Part shown: in pieces, positions 9,201 to 17,539 of the stretch | Position numbering within the stretch: the first letter of the stretch is position 1 | How the letters are laid out: the number at the start of each line of letters is the position of its first letter | Source of the DNA: Dreissena polymorpha | Lineage: Eukaryota; Mollusca; Bivalvia; Myida; Dreissenidae | Reading direction: 5' to 3' | NCBI RefSeq assembly: GCF_020536995.1 | Contig: NC_068364.1 | Span: 72,504,032-72,568,031, forward strand | Length of the DNA stretch: 64,000 bases | The notes under the pieces: generated by a model | Told to the model about the DNA's origin: nothing | The model's database searches: none | The model's input: the letters and a program-made list of their open reading frames with translations, nothing else | Program-made: the position numbers and the translations under genes

Positions 9201-12140
9201 GCGAAAAGAACTTAATAAAAATCGATACGAACCGATGTAAAAATAATATTCGTAACTTGATTTTGTAATTCTTAATGGTACGACAAGATTTTAAAATAAA
9301 TACGTAACGGACTTGAGAATAATTCGTAATTACGAAAATACGACCCTTATCTGGAGCTCTGACTTTACTTCTAAAGTATCAAGGCTATTGCTTTCAAACT
9401 TCAAATACTTTCATGCTATCATGAGGTTACTGTACCTGGCAAGTTGAATTTTACCTTTGAATGACATTGACTCTCAAGGTAAAATTATTAAATTTTGCTA
9501 AAATTGTCATAACTTCTTTATTTATGATTAGATTTGATTGATACTTGACAAAACTACTCTTACCTGACATACCACAATAGACTCCACCCAAACCATCTCC
9601 GTGCCCTCCCCCCGAATCCCCCCCCCCCCGAATCCCCCCTAATTTTTTTTTTTTAAGATCATCTCACAAATGACCACCACACCCTCACACTATACCCCCT
9701 CCCACCCCACCCACCCAAATTTTTTTTTTTTGAAACGGTTAAAAACACAAATATTAATTTTTATTTAATTTTTATTATTTTATTTTTGAAATACCGTCCA
9801 ACCATCGCACCCAAGAATCCCCCCCCCCCCCCCCGAATTAATTTTTTTCCGCATTTTTGGAAGATAATGTAATAAATGTCCACACCCCCACACTATACAC
9901 CCCTTTTCACTCCACCTCTCCCTCCTTTGTGATTTATATTGAGAGTCCCTTCACCTTTAAAAAGATGAGCGGTCTGCACCCGCAAGGCGGTGCTCTTGTT
10001 TTACATGTCATTGATTTATTATTGGTTTGGCCGCTTATATATTTGGTCGTATCGCTCACAATAATGTTGCATTTCTTTGTTCCACCCGCAAGGCGGTGCT
10101 CTTGTTTTACATGTCATTGATTTATTATTGGTTTGGCCGCTTATATATTTGGTCGTATCGCTCACAATAATGTTGCATTTCTTTGTTCATTCTGTTTTAA
10201 CTTTTAACGGTTAATTATAATTAACTTAATATAAACATGTTTTTGAATAATTGCTTAACTAGTGCAACACTGTCTCACAGTTCAAACAAATCAGCAAACA
10301 TACATATGCAGAACATGCACAAAACAACAGTTTTTACAGGTTCTTCATTTGATACAAAAGAAAAAGGAATTTTTCTCTTGCTTGTGGTGGATACGGTTGT
10401 GAGCCTTGATAACAACGCATGCTGTTTTCGAGCACATTGCTCGATGTTGATGGCTGGAACAAAATCTTCTGGGCCACATGCGCAACTGTTGAGAAACGTA
10501 TCTTTTCACACCACCATGTCAAGGGATCGCCATCGGGTTGACAATTACACGCATGTCTGTAAACTTACCGTACAGCGCAACTTTTTAGCAATTGCACAAA
10601 TACTAAATTTAATGATTTTATTTTTTAAATTTGCTTTTTAATTAATGTTTATTAATTATAAAATGAGTTTAAAAATTGCTTTCTTAAATCAAACTTTCCT
10701 CAGATGGTAGTGGTGTCATTATTGGTTGAGTAAATTACTACTAATAATATTAATTTCCTATTCTTGCGAGCAATCAGCATTGGATATTGGTTAACAAAAC
10801 ATAAAAATAAGCCAACCAATGTCTCAACTGAGTTTAATCGCGAGTTAATTAAATGTGTCAATTACGTCTTTGCTAATAGCCCCCACTCCCCTCAGTTCGC
10901 TAGTTAAATTTTTGTGAGTAAAACAAAACAATAGCGCCAATTATCAAATCTTACCCCCTGTTTGTAACTAATTTATTGCTTCATAACTTTCTTGACATAT
11001 TATTTATAACCATTGATGGTGCAGCATGTTGTTCTAACTAGTCGCCAGCGCAAGTTGGTAGTATGTCGCAGGCAAAATGTTAAATCATACAAATTATTTA
11101 ACGATAAAAGCACAATTTTTTTTTTCCGGTTAACCTGTTTCCAAAAAATGGAACCAATTAACTGGCCGATTCGGTAGATTAACTGGGAAAACCTCTTGCA
11201 TCCCTAATTAAAATCCAAGTATTTCCCCCTACTATGATTACTTCCTTGTAAATGTGATGTAAATCCAATTATCCTCTCCCTTTTCAATATTGTTCATTAT
11301 TATCTCCCATGTATATATGATGTGTATCCAACGATTGCCTCCCCTTCCAGTGAGAGTGCTGATATGCAGAGGCAGATGGACCAGTGGGAGACAGAGGCTA
11401 ATGGCCCGAACATCAAGGCTCTATCCAGCACTGGTAGGAATTTATAGTTAATCATTCCATTACAGGTATGATACAAAAATGAGCTTTACTTTTATTGTGA
11501 AATCGATGTGAATTGTTTCATTATCAGTGCTTTAACAATGACTGTAGATTTTGATGGAAAGGAAAAACACTACTAGTGTGCAAGCCAGTTTTTTTTTAAA
11601 GGGGCATATCCATAACTTATTATGTAAAATACTTCAAAAAACTTTTTATTGAATATTTAATTGAATTAGTTTTATTGAATATTTAATATTTGCATTACAT
11701 ATATTTTTCCTTTTAATAAACATTAAGTAAAATAGTTCTTTTTATAAATATGAAAATTGCATGTTTCAGGTCAGAGTCCTTTGACAAAACCTGGGTCTGC
11801 ATCTAATCCATTGTTGCAGTCAAGTGTGGTTGCTAAGCAGCAAGTAACTTGGTGTTCTCCCAAGCCATTCCTCCAGGCTGGTGTGGTTGCTAGGCAAGTT
11901 GTCATGGCAACCCAGCCAGCACTGCATTCAGCTGTGGGTGCCTGGACCACCCGTGTCCAGAGGATCATTCCTGGCCCTTCACTGGCTGCCAGATGGGGCC
12001 CCAGCCCTTACCCACTGTCCTCTGTGAGGTGTTCAGTTGCTAGGAAACGGCCACTGGAGGAGCACGAAAATGAGGTTGCTCCCTCAGCCAAGATTCACAT
12101 TAACAAGAACCACCCAAGGTTCAGACACTTGTTCCAGTAA
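3212..12140 (+). CDS. Unrecognised Ser-rich protein, gene copy A (six exons, 460 aa)
   Basis: Model: 3212-3258, 5115-5723, 6362-6462, 6936-7107, 11351-11433, 11770-12140. All five introns have GT/AG borders, phases match at every junction (2,2,1,2,1), and the 1383-nt sum ends in TAA. The protein starts MGYGHVFSYGNVSKAS. Residues ~16-90 are rich in Pro, Tyr and Arg, and a basic cluster PPPKRFR lies near 127-132. A Ser-rich acidic tract spans ~140-195, and a second basic cluster RKRP lies near 429-432. No signal peptide or membrane segment is visible. A two-exon module occurs twice: PELWGT/CLSDDMERQLESW (~213-231) and PELWGC/YESADMQRQMDQW (~304-323). The basic clusters suggest a nuclear protein (inference). 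I considered a CCCH zinc-finger cofactor but see no zinc-finger motif. The family is not recognised. Confidence 0.75.
4235..4395 (-). repeat. SINE-like segment in intron 1 (copy A)
   Basis: On the minus strand it reads from 'gtacaagcactgctctccta' to a B-box-like GGTTCAATACC (4340-4350) and then a tail ending near the common phrase 'ggtttcctccgggtaaccc'. The same segment is at about 34000-34150 in copy B, so it predates the duplication. The tRNA head is not well preserved. Confidence 0.35.
5115..5723 (+). CDS. Copy A exon 2, Pro/Arg/Ser-rich
   Basis: Acceptor 'taattgtttcag' precedes the exon and donor GTAAGT follows it. It encodes about 200 residues: a Tyr/Pro/Arg-rich start with PNPYKWVNPSL, an Arg/Ser stretch, PPPKRFR, and an acidic Ser-rich tract ending in PELWG. 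An 86-codon minus-strand ORF inside it is a shadow of the biased codons. Confidence 0.8.
5741..6002 (+). mobile_element. ~260-bp interspersed element in intron 2, absent from copy B
   Basis: It opens with a hairpin (gcccccggatcgaaagatcgggggt) and closes near 'ctgacaaacacatctct'. Copy B runs straight from the poly-T after the donor to 'tattgagaact', so the insertion is seen against an empty site. It belongs to a repeat group that also appears inverted at 48531-48795 (shared 'tgtgtttctgacaaaacaca'-type end and 'caaggtcatcctt' core). Class unassigned; no ORF of note. Confidence 0.7.
6135..6259. repeat. 43-bp tandem repeat, about 2.9 units
   Basis: The unit starts 'tgttttgatagctatattct' and recurs at 6135, 6178 and 6221. 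Copy B has a single, slightly altered unit near 38625, so the expansion is specific to copy A. Confidence 0.85.
6362..6462 (+). CDS. Copy A exon 3 (module half LSDDMERQLESW)
   Basis: 101 nt between acceptor 'ttcccttcttag' and donor GTAGCT. It carries DMERQLESWASE, which pairs with DMQRQMDQWETE of exon 5. It ends in phase 1 (AAA G). Strongly conserved with 38768-38868, with 4 differences. Confidence 0.8.
6936..7107 (+). CDS. Copy A exon 4, missing from copy B
   Basis: 172 nt between 'atacttttcag' and GTAAGT. It encodes GLGQVSLSIKKPQPVP to PELWGC, so its end resembles the end of exon 2. With exon 5 it totals 255 nt, an exact multiple of three, and it is bounded by phase-1 sites. That makes exons 4 and 5 a removable in-frame cassette. 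Confidence 0.75.
8496..9362. mobile_element. 867-bp TIR element (TCAGAGCTCCAGATAAGG ends)
   Basis: 18-bp perfect inverted termini TCAGAGCTCCAGATAAGG at both ends. It interrupts a repeat phrase that is intact elsewhere ('ggtccactttacccctaaag' at about 8325), which gives a probable 5-bp target duplication ACTTT when the element is trimmed to CAG...CTG. It carries the minus-strand zinc-finger-like ORF at 8694. The superfamily is open: CAG ends suggest hAT, but the target duplication looks shorter than 8 bp. Confidence 0.75.
8694..8882 (-). CDS. Zinc-finger-like N-terminal fragment (62 aa)
   Basis: The ORF reads MNECKGQDPWLIVEKIEG, then F-K-C-E-I-C, then N-T-V-W-A-Y-E-G-I-G-K-I-K, then a stop. 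The pattern W-L-x-V ... C-x2-C ... VWA..G..K.. resembles N-terminal zinc fingers found in KIAA1586-like and hAT-derived transposase proteins (recalled family pattern, not searched). The expected downstream histidines are not obvious and the rest of the protein is absent. It is best read as a leftover of the transposase that once mobilised the surrounding element. Confidence 0.4.
   Translation of the reverse strand: MNECKGQDPWLIVEKIEGETRFKCEICKNSSKACNLNTVWAYEGIGKIKLYNTEKTLLNLYK
9575..9860. repeat. Low-complexity C-rich / T-rich tract
   Basis: Alternating poly-C and poly-T runs around repeated phrases such as 'cgaatcccccc' and 'caccctcacactatacccc'. The phrase pair near 9660-9730 and 9860-9905 suggests a diverged tandem duplication of about 200 bp. 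Confidence 0.6.
9977..10188. repeat. 106-bp direct tandem duplication
   Basis: 'cacccgcaaggcggtgctct' starts at 9977 and again at 10083, each followed by the same ~85 bases ('ttacatgtcattgatttatt' and on). The unit spans a repeat end plus its flank, so the duplication is younger than the nested insertion. Confidence 0.9.
10334..10540 (-). pseudogene. hAT transposase C-terminal domain remnant
   Basis: On the minus strand the translation PLTWWCEKIRFSTVAHVAQK then ILFQPSTSSNV, and at the end FLFLLYQMKNL, follows the hAT dimerisation domain layout (P-L-x-W-W ... A-x-K-I-L-x-x-P-(A/S)-T-S ... L-F-L..N-L). It lies inside the hAT element at 7483-11206 and supports that call. The catalytic core upstream is not present in readable form. 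The 134-codon plus-strand ORF over the same bases is a shadow. Confidence 0.65.
11351..11433 (+). CDS. Copy A exon 5 (module half ESADMQRQMDQW), missing from copy B
   Basis: 83 nt between acceptor 'ccccttccag' and donor GTAGGA. It encodes ESADMQRQMDQWETEANGPN and more, paralogous to exon 3. It ends in phase 1 (ACT G) and joins exon 6. Confidence 0.75.
11770..12140 (+). CDS. Copy A exon 6 (last exon)
   Basis: Acceptor 'catgtttcag', stop TAA at 12138. It encodes GQSPLTKPGSASNPLLQSSV up to NHPRFRHLFQ and includes RKRPLEE. Compared with copy B it has 19 extra residues after QQVT that echo the preceding LQSSVVAKQQV, an internal duplication or a loss in B. Copy A stops right after HLFQ, where copy B reads AAA and runs on for KTSVGGG. 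Confidence 0.8.
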
Positions 12141-12171
12141 ACAAGTGTGGGTGGAGGATAAGTATGGTTTT

Positions 12172-13647
12172 TATACGCCCGTATAAAATACGGGACGTAT
12201 TATGTGAAACCCCTTGGCGGGCGGGCGGGCGGGCGGCGGGCGGAAGGCATCACTTTGTCCGGACTCTAATTCAAATTGTATTCATCCGATCTTCACCAAA
12301 CTTGGTCAGCAGTTGCATCTAGTTGATATCTAGGCCAAGTTCGAATATGGGTCATGCCGGGTCAAAAACTAGGTCATAGGGTCAATAAGTGCATTTTCAA
12401 AGGGGCCACTTTGTCCGGACTCTATTTCAAATTGTATTCATCCGATCTTCACCAAACTTGGTCAGCAGTTGCATCTAGTTGATATATAGGCCAAGTTCGA
12501 ATATGGGTCATGCCGGGTCAAAAACTAGGTCATAGGGTCAATTAGTGCATTTTCAACGGCGCCACTTTGTCCGGACTCTAATTCAAATTGTATTCATCCG
12601 ATCTTCACCAAACTTGGTCAGTAGTTGCATCTAGTTGATATCTAGGTCAAGTCCGAATATGGGTCATGCTGGGTCAAAAACTAGGTCAAAGGGTCAATTA
12701 GTGCATTTTACTTTGTCTGGACTCTAATTCAAATTGTATAAATCTTATCTTCACCAAACTTGGTCAGTAGTTGCATCTAGTTGATATCTAGGCCAAGTTC
12801 GAATATGGGTCATGCCAGGTAAAAAACTAGGTCATAGGGTCAATTAGTCCATTTTCAACAGCGCCACTTTGTCCGGACTCTTATTCAAATTGTATTCATC
12901 CGATCTTTACCAAACTTGGTCAGTAGTTGCATCTAGTCACGAATATGATAACTGCGCGAACTGGTGTACTTGAAACTTATTCCTCAGACAACAAAGCCAT
13001 CTGGATTTGGATTTACAATCAGAATGTAAGTTGAATAAAAGCATTTATAGAGACCCATTACCTAAAAAAAAAGCAAAATCCATTTATTCCTTAAAAAGGT
13101 TTCAAGTATGTGTTATAGGTTATTGTAACTTACATCATGTCCATTATCATCGCAATTGACCCAGCCAAAATGCCTTATACAGGTTTATGATTATCAATTT
13201 AATACACCTCATTTACATTTATCATCCGCTGAACACTTATCGAACTTGATAGCAATAAAAACCGCTATAAGCATCTTATAAAGGTGAATTACAGACAGCC
13301 TTGGTATTCATGCTGATATAAAATGTAAAAGCAAACAGTATTTAAACATTCAAACCAAATATTTATTTCAGTTTTTAGGGAACTAATTTCAAGTTAAGTA
13401 ATATCAGTACAGGAAATACTGCCATTCTATACCTATGTAGGTCTAAACAATTATGATTTAAATATTGTGTTTTAGAGAACAAATGAGACTAAGTGTACAC
13501 TTATTGATATCAATGCATATATATGAATATATCAGTTATATAAGTTGTTGTTGTTTTTTTTGCTTATTTCCAAAACAAATACATCAATCATCAGTGTATC
13601 ATCTCCAATGGCACACGAATCGGGCGTATATTGCTCCGTCATGCGGC
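12172..13647. mobile_element. ~1.47-kb repeat inserted just after the copy A stop codon
   Basis: Copy B continues without it ('tatggtttttattatttac'), so the insertion is exact. It starts 'tacgcccgtataaaatacgg', has a GC-rich (gggc)n stretch, then ~156-bp tandem units, and ends 'cgggcgtatattgctccgtc' plus 'atgcggcgctcttg'. The two ends share an inverted 'tacgcccg/cgggcgta'. A 3-bp TTA duplication is possible. No transposase ORF. Confidence 0.65.
12250..12938. repeat. ~156-bp tandem repeat, 4.4 units
   Basis: 'cactttgtccggactc' recurs at 12250, 12407, 12563, 12710 (altered) and 12865, each followed by 'caccaaacttggtcag' and 'aggtcatagggtcaatta'. It lies inside the preceding mobile element; the last unit is cut short. 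Confidence 0.9.
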
Positions 13648-14155
13648 GCTCTTGTTATTATTTACAAAAAAAGAAAATGAAGCGTATGCTTCACCAAAAA
13701 AAGTACAAAAAATATATATGAAGCTATGCTTCACCAAAAAAAGTAAAAACAACAACACAAAATACCAAAAAAATGATGTAGTGTAGGTTTTGTAGTGTAG
13801 TTATCCTATCAAAACTGTATTGTAGAGTAGTTTACTGTTTTTTATGATCCTTCGTTGTTGAACCATGCACATCATGTTCATGGTTAGCAATTGGGATACG
13901 TGATCTCTGTATGTGGTTACATCAATGTTGCCTTCTTTTGTTTCTCGTCTTTTTCTCATAAACTACCAAATTTGATATAACTTCAGAGGGATTTTGCTTG
14001 GGTAGGAAATGTTCAATGAAATCCAATTAACTGCATATTTTGGTTACCAAATCAACAATAGATTTTTAAAGAAACAAATCTCCCCTGTAACTTCAACTAC
14101 AAGATTCAGAGTTTTAATATTATGTTTGAAATATTGTATTTCATCATTAATGAAG
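13648..14155. other. 3' flank of gene copy A shared with copy B (39905-40372)
   Basis: Collinear non-coding sequence including two short repeats of 'gaagc(g)tatgcttcaccaaaaaaagta'. No exon borders recognised. Homology to copy B breaks at 'cattaatgaagt'. Confidence 0.6.
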
Positions 14156-14755
14156 TTAGTCCAGTTAATCTGTAATTGTACCCACAACTAATTGCAACAG
14201 AAATAATTTTTCGATAATATTGTAGATAAATATCACCTCTTCAACATATCAAAAGTCTAGCAAAGTATAGCCAGGGCAAACTACCGAAAAATGACTTTTA
14301 ATATGACAGATTTTCATGGCACTAAATTACCACCGTAGAAGATAAAATGATCAGATGCACGGTATACAAGCGTTCGCGCGATATGATGTGATCGTCTGCT
14401 TTTGATGAAAGATCCTAGATTTAAGTCATTTTTGGAGGTAAGTTAAGATGTCTTTGTTGAATAATATTCTTTTCATCTTGGAAATTTATGTTATTCTCCT
14501 AACAAATGCGTCAGTCATAGAAGGTTGCCTACGTAATAGACTACGTACCACTTTGTAATTAGTTTTCGTGGATGATGCAGGAACTTATAGTTTTCTTCAA
14601 ATATGAGTTTTCTTCAAATATGCAATAAAGTCAGCAGCAAACACACATTTTACACAAATATACATATGTAGGCATCTAAGGAATGCTTTAAACACACAAA
14701 CAAATATGAAAAATAAAAGAGAAAAGATCGAGATTTTAATATTTTTTTAAACTAC
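14156..14755. other. Unannotated AT-rich DNA in the copy-A-only stretch
   Basis: No coding exons, repeat termini or RNA genes recognised here. Confidence 0.3.
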
Positions 14756-14759
14756 GGAA

Positions 14760-15833
14760 GGCCATTTGTACCATAACGTTTTTGTTGTGGCCATTTGTAC
14801 CATAACGTTTTCGTATTACTTCTTTTTCCCTATAACTTCTATCTATCTATATATACTGCTAGTCGCCAACAATAAGCATTACAAGCAGGTGCGTGTCAGT
14901 GCTAGAAAATTAAGGAAGAAGTGTATAGGAGATATAAGTAATACATAATGTATTTGTGAGACATAGAAACAAAGGTGATAGTGTTAGTTAAAAGAAGGAA
15001 TATACAGATAAAAGGTTAAAAACAGCCAACCTGCTTAGAAACTGTGGTCTAGTTTGGTCACCCCCCAGCCTAAACTGGTCCAGGGTAGGTGCCTGTACAA
15101 TATTGGCTGGTAGAGAGTTCCATAGGACAATAGTGGCTGGTAGAAGGAGAATTTATAGTAGTTGCTTGGAGTAGGGATTTGTCTGAATGAAAGAGGGTGC
15201 AAATGTCTAGTGAGCCGGGTCGGAGGAGTGACATAGGGAGGCATTGGTACAGCAACCAGTCCGTGGACAATTTTATAGAACATCAGTAGCCGGGAGTCGT
15301 ACCTTCTGTTCTCAAGTGAACGCCACCCTAATTTGTCTAGCATGTGTGTGACACTGTTGTGATATGAGTAATCATTTGTAACCCATCGAGCGCCCCTGCG
15401 TTGGACCATCTCGATCTTGTTTATGTTGTGTTGTGTGTGTGGGCTCCACACTGAGCTACTATACTCAAGTTGTGGGCGGACCAGGGTTTTGAAGGCAAAT
15501 TCTCTAATGCGTGGGTGTTTTATGGGAATGTTTCGTTTGATGAAGTTTAGTGTTTGACTGGCTGTTGCAGTAACCTGGTTTATGTGTTTATTCCAGCTGA
15601 GGTCAGATGTGATGCTAACACCCAAGTATTTAGCATCACTAACTGTTTCTAGAATATGACCGTGGAGTGTGTAAGTGGATTTGTAGGGACGTTTTGACCT
15701 GGGGATGTTCATAACCGTACACTTGGAAGGATTAAATTCCATATCCCAAGTGTGTTCCCATTTTTGTAGCCGATCTAGATCTTCTTGCAGGGTATTTTGT
15801 TCAGTGGGATTGTTGACCGTGATGTAGACTTCT
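14760..15833 (-). mobile_element. LINE 3' fragment (CR1/L2/Jockey-like), end of reverse transcriptase ORF
   Basis: Reading from ~15830 downward, the coding strand gives LQKWEHTW followed by DMEFNPSKCTVMNI, the KYLGVSI strand, LVRPQLEYSSSVW, and MVQRRGARWVTNDY. This is the standard C-terminal stretch of non-LTR reverse transcriptases. Near the end the frame slips, so the expected SFYPATIVLWNSLP-type ending appears in a neighbouring frame, and a second slip restores the frame before GVTKLDH. The 3' end shows two ~29-bp repeats of 'ggccatttgtaccataacgt' (14760, 14790), as LINE tails often do. The finger, palm and endonuclease parts are missing: a 5'-truncated dead copy, absent from copy B. Confidence 0.85.
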
Positions 15834-15839
15834 TAAGAT

Positions 15840-16160
15840 ATTCTACTGATTGAAACTGTTGAGAATGTTCTTACCTAATGTTAAAAAAGCTTTCAATTTT
15901 CCACATATTTGAATCATTTTAATGATTTCATGATGAATAATTATCATATATAAAATAGAAATAATAAGTTATGGTCTTAAATTTACAATTCTAAACTATA
16001 AACAAATATAATCCGAAATATTGAGTTAAGCTATACCGTAAATCTTTCATTTAGTATTATTACAACAGAAAATCAAAAGCTGTTTATAATAAATAAGTTG
16101 TTCTCTTACACACATATCAAACACTTATTTTCTTGAATACATGTGTTTGATTTATTACAG
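15840..16160. other. Unannotated AT-rich DNA
   Basis: Nothing recognised between the LINE and the exon-like segment at 16161. Confidence 0.3.
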
Positions 16161-16216
16161 ATGTTAGATCAACAATCAACGATGTCAAAGGTGTGGGTTT
16201 AGAATTTCAAAAAAAG
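16161..16216 (+). CDS. Exon-like segment, uncertain
   Basis: Acceptor 'tttgatttattacag' and donor GTATAA bound 56 nt that are open in one frame: VRSTINDVKGVGLEFQKK, with a split first codon. The acceptor phase equals that of the gene's later exons, but no join to a downstream exon keeps a frame. It could be chance. Confidence 0.2.
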
Positions 16217-16437
16217 GTATAAATATATATTCATTTAAAAGTGTTTTTATTAATGATTCATATGCCATGACAAAATGCTACAGGATAATGTAAATTTATA
16301 TAAACAAAAGATAGTGTGTTAAAAAAAATCTGCCATACCATGTGAAGGTAAATAAGTACAGCTTTGATCAAACTTAAGTTTAATTTTTCCATTTCTGTTT
16401 TCTCTATTTTCTCAATATATGTTAAGTAACATTACAA

Positions 16438-16852
16438 CTTAAAATCAACGAAAATTTCGTACAATATTTCGTAAAATAAACTTAACCAATTAAACGTCAG
16501 TGCTCCTTATGGCAATTGCCGATATTTCAACGCCAGATTTGGTCTGGTAAAATAGATGTTTGTAGATACAAAATGCTCGTTGTTTTTTCCATTTTAAATT
16601 CAAAGATATCTATTCATACGACACATGAACACTAACATGGTGTTCGTGTGTATTATGAATATATATTAAAATGGAGTTTATTGTGTCACAAATAAATAAA
16701 AACGAGCATCTTGTATCTACAAAAATCTATGTTATCATACCACATCTAGTGTTGGAATCGTGGCTATTGCTATAAGGAACACAGATTGTTTAGGTGTTAA
16801 TTTTATTTTAAGAAAGACTTTACGTAATTTTGGTTGATTTTGAGCGTTATAG
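16438..16852. mobile_element. ~415-bp foldback element (long imperfect inverted repeat)
   Basis: The left arm ('aaatcaacgaaaatttcgta', then 'gctccttatggcaattgcc', then 'tttgtagatacaaaatgctc') is repeated inverted on the right ('gagcatcttgtatctacaaa', 'ggctattgctataaggaac', 'aattttggttgatttt'). The arms are about 180-200 bp and the centre is itself palindromic (acatgaacac/gtgttcgtgt). It looks like a MITE. No clear target duplication. Confidence 0.7.
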
Positions 16853-16880
16853 AGACTTTAATTTGTTTCATCTATTACAG

Positions 16881-16948
16881 ATGCTAATATGGAACTGCCA
16901 AACAATCTGATCAGCACCAAACCTGCTGCAGCTGCATCGGAAAAGTAA
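16881..16948 (+). CDS. Exon-like terminal segment, uncertain
   Basis: Acceptor 'ttcatctattacag' is followed by a short frame ANMELPNNLISTKPAAAASE and a Lys, then TAA TAG. It starts in phase 1, like most exons of the copy A gene. It might be an alternative last exon or a decayed one. Confidence 0.25.
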
Positions 16949-17154
16949 TAGCCATTTATTCTACACGCAATGCTAGTAAATACTCAACATTTACAGCTTG
17001 CAGTTGAAGGCAAAATTAAATAATAATTCATTTTTCAAAAGCATCAATGACAAACATATTAATAAATTAACCCCACAGTACAGTCAAACTATTAATGAGT
17101 GCAAAACAAAATTTTCTACAGGATTCATACTGGAACTGTGAACATTTGTACATA

Positions 17155-17270
17155 GTACAAAAATAACATTGCGTGAATATCCACTATTGTTATTTCTGAA
17201 AAAAAAATAAACACAATATTGCGTGAATATCGATAATTGTTGTTTCTTAAAAATAGCTTTTTTATAAACA
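17155..17270. repeat. ~58-bp tandem duplication
   Basis: 'attgcgtgaatatc' followed by 'attgtt.tttct' occurs at about 17168 and 17218 with moderate divergence. Confidence 0.6.
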
Positions 17271-17539
17271 TCAAGTTCAACAATGCATTTACTTGCATTC
17301 TGAAATACACAATATGTATGAAAACATAAACCCTTCATTCTATTAAACGCTTTTGAATGCATCTGCAGCAGACGGCTTTAAAATCCATTGTGTCAAATGA
17401 AGAAATTGCTTGTTATGAGCAAATGCTCCTTTTGTCACAATTGGGAATGTCACAAAAGATTGTTCTGCCTAATGGTTGAAACAGCATGTATTCATATATT
17501 CTTTCAGCAATACCTTCCTGATATGATGTCAATCACTTG

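Larger units (their letters stand above)
7731..10105. mobile_element. Bivalve-type repeat with ~174-bp internal tandem units, nested in the hAT
   Basis: Starts near 'attagctcatctatttttt' and ends with 'cgcaaggcggtgctcttgtt'. From ~7800 it has units of about 174 bp around 'tatcataaggggactgtgcag' (7876, 8051, 8224 and a weaker one near 8380), interrupted at 8496 and resumed at 9363. No transposase ORF; class unassigned. Confidence 0.6.
7475..11214 (-). mobile_element. hAT-family DNA transposon (3.7 kb) with 8-bp target duplication
   Basis: Element 7483-11206 is flanked by the direct repeat ATTAAAAT (7475-7482 and 11207-11214). Its ends are inverted repeats: left ATGGGATGCAAGAGGTT, right (complement) TAGGGATGCAAGAGGTT. 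An 8-bp target duplication and a T/C-A-G-G-G terminus are typical of hAT. A minus-strand remnant of the transposase C-terminal dimerisation domain lies at 10334-10522. Most of the transposase is missing, and 7731 to about 10189 is occupied by other repeats, so the element is dead. It sits in intron 4 of gene copy A. The matching region is deleted from copy B, so relative age cannot be read from that comparison. Confidence 0.85.

Noticed and set aside
10237-10641. 134-codon plus-strand ORF as a gene
   Set aside because: It is antisense to the hAT transposase remnant, which matches a known domain layout.
16161-16948. Joining 16161-16216 to 16881-16948 as two exons of one gene
   Set aside because: The phases do not match: the first ends in phase 0 and the second needs phase 1.
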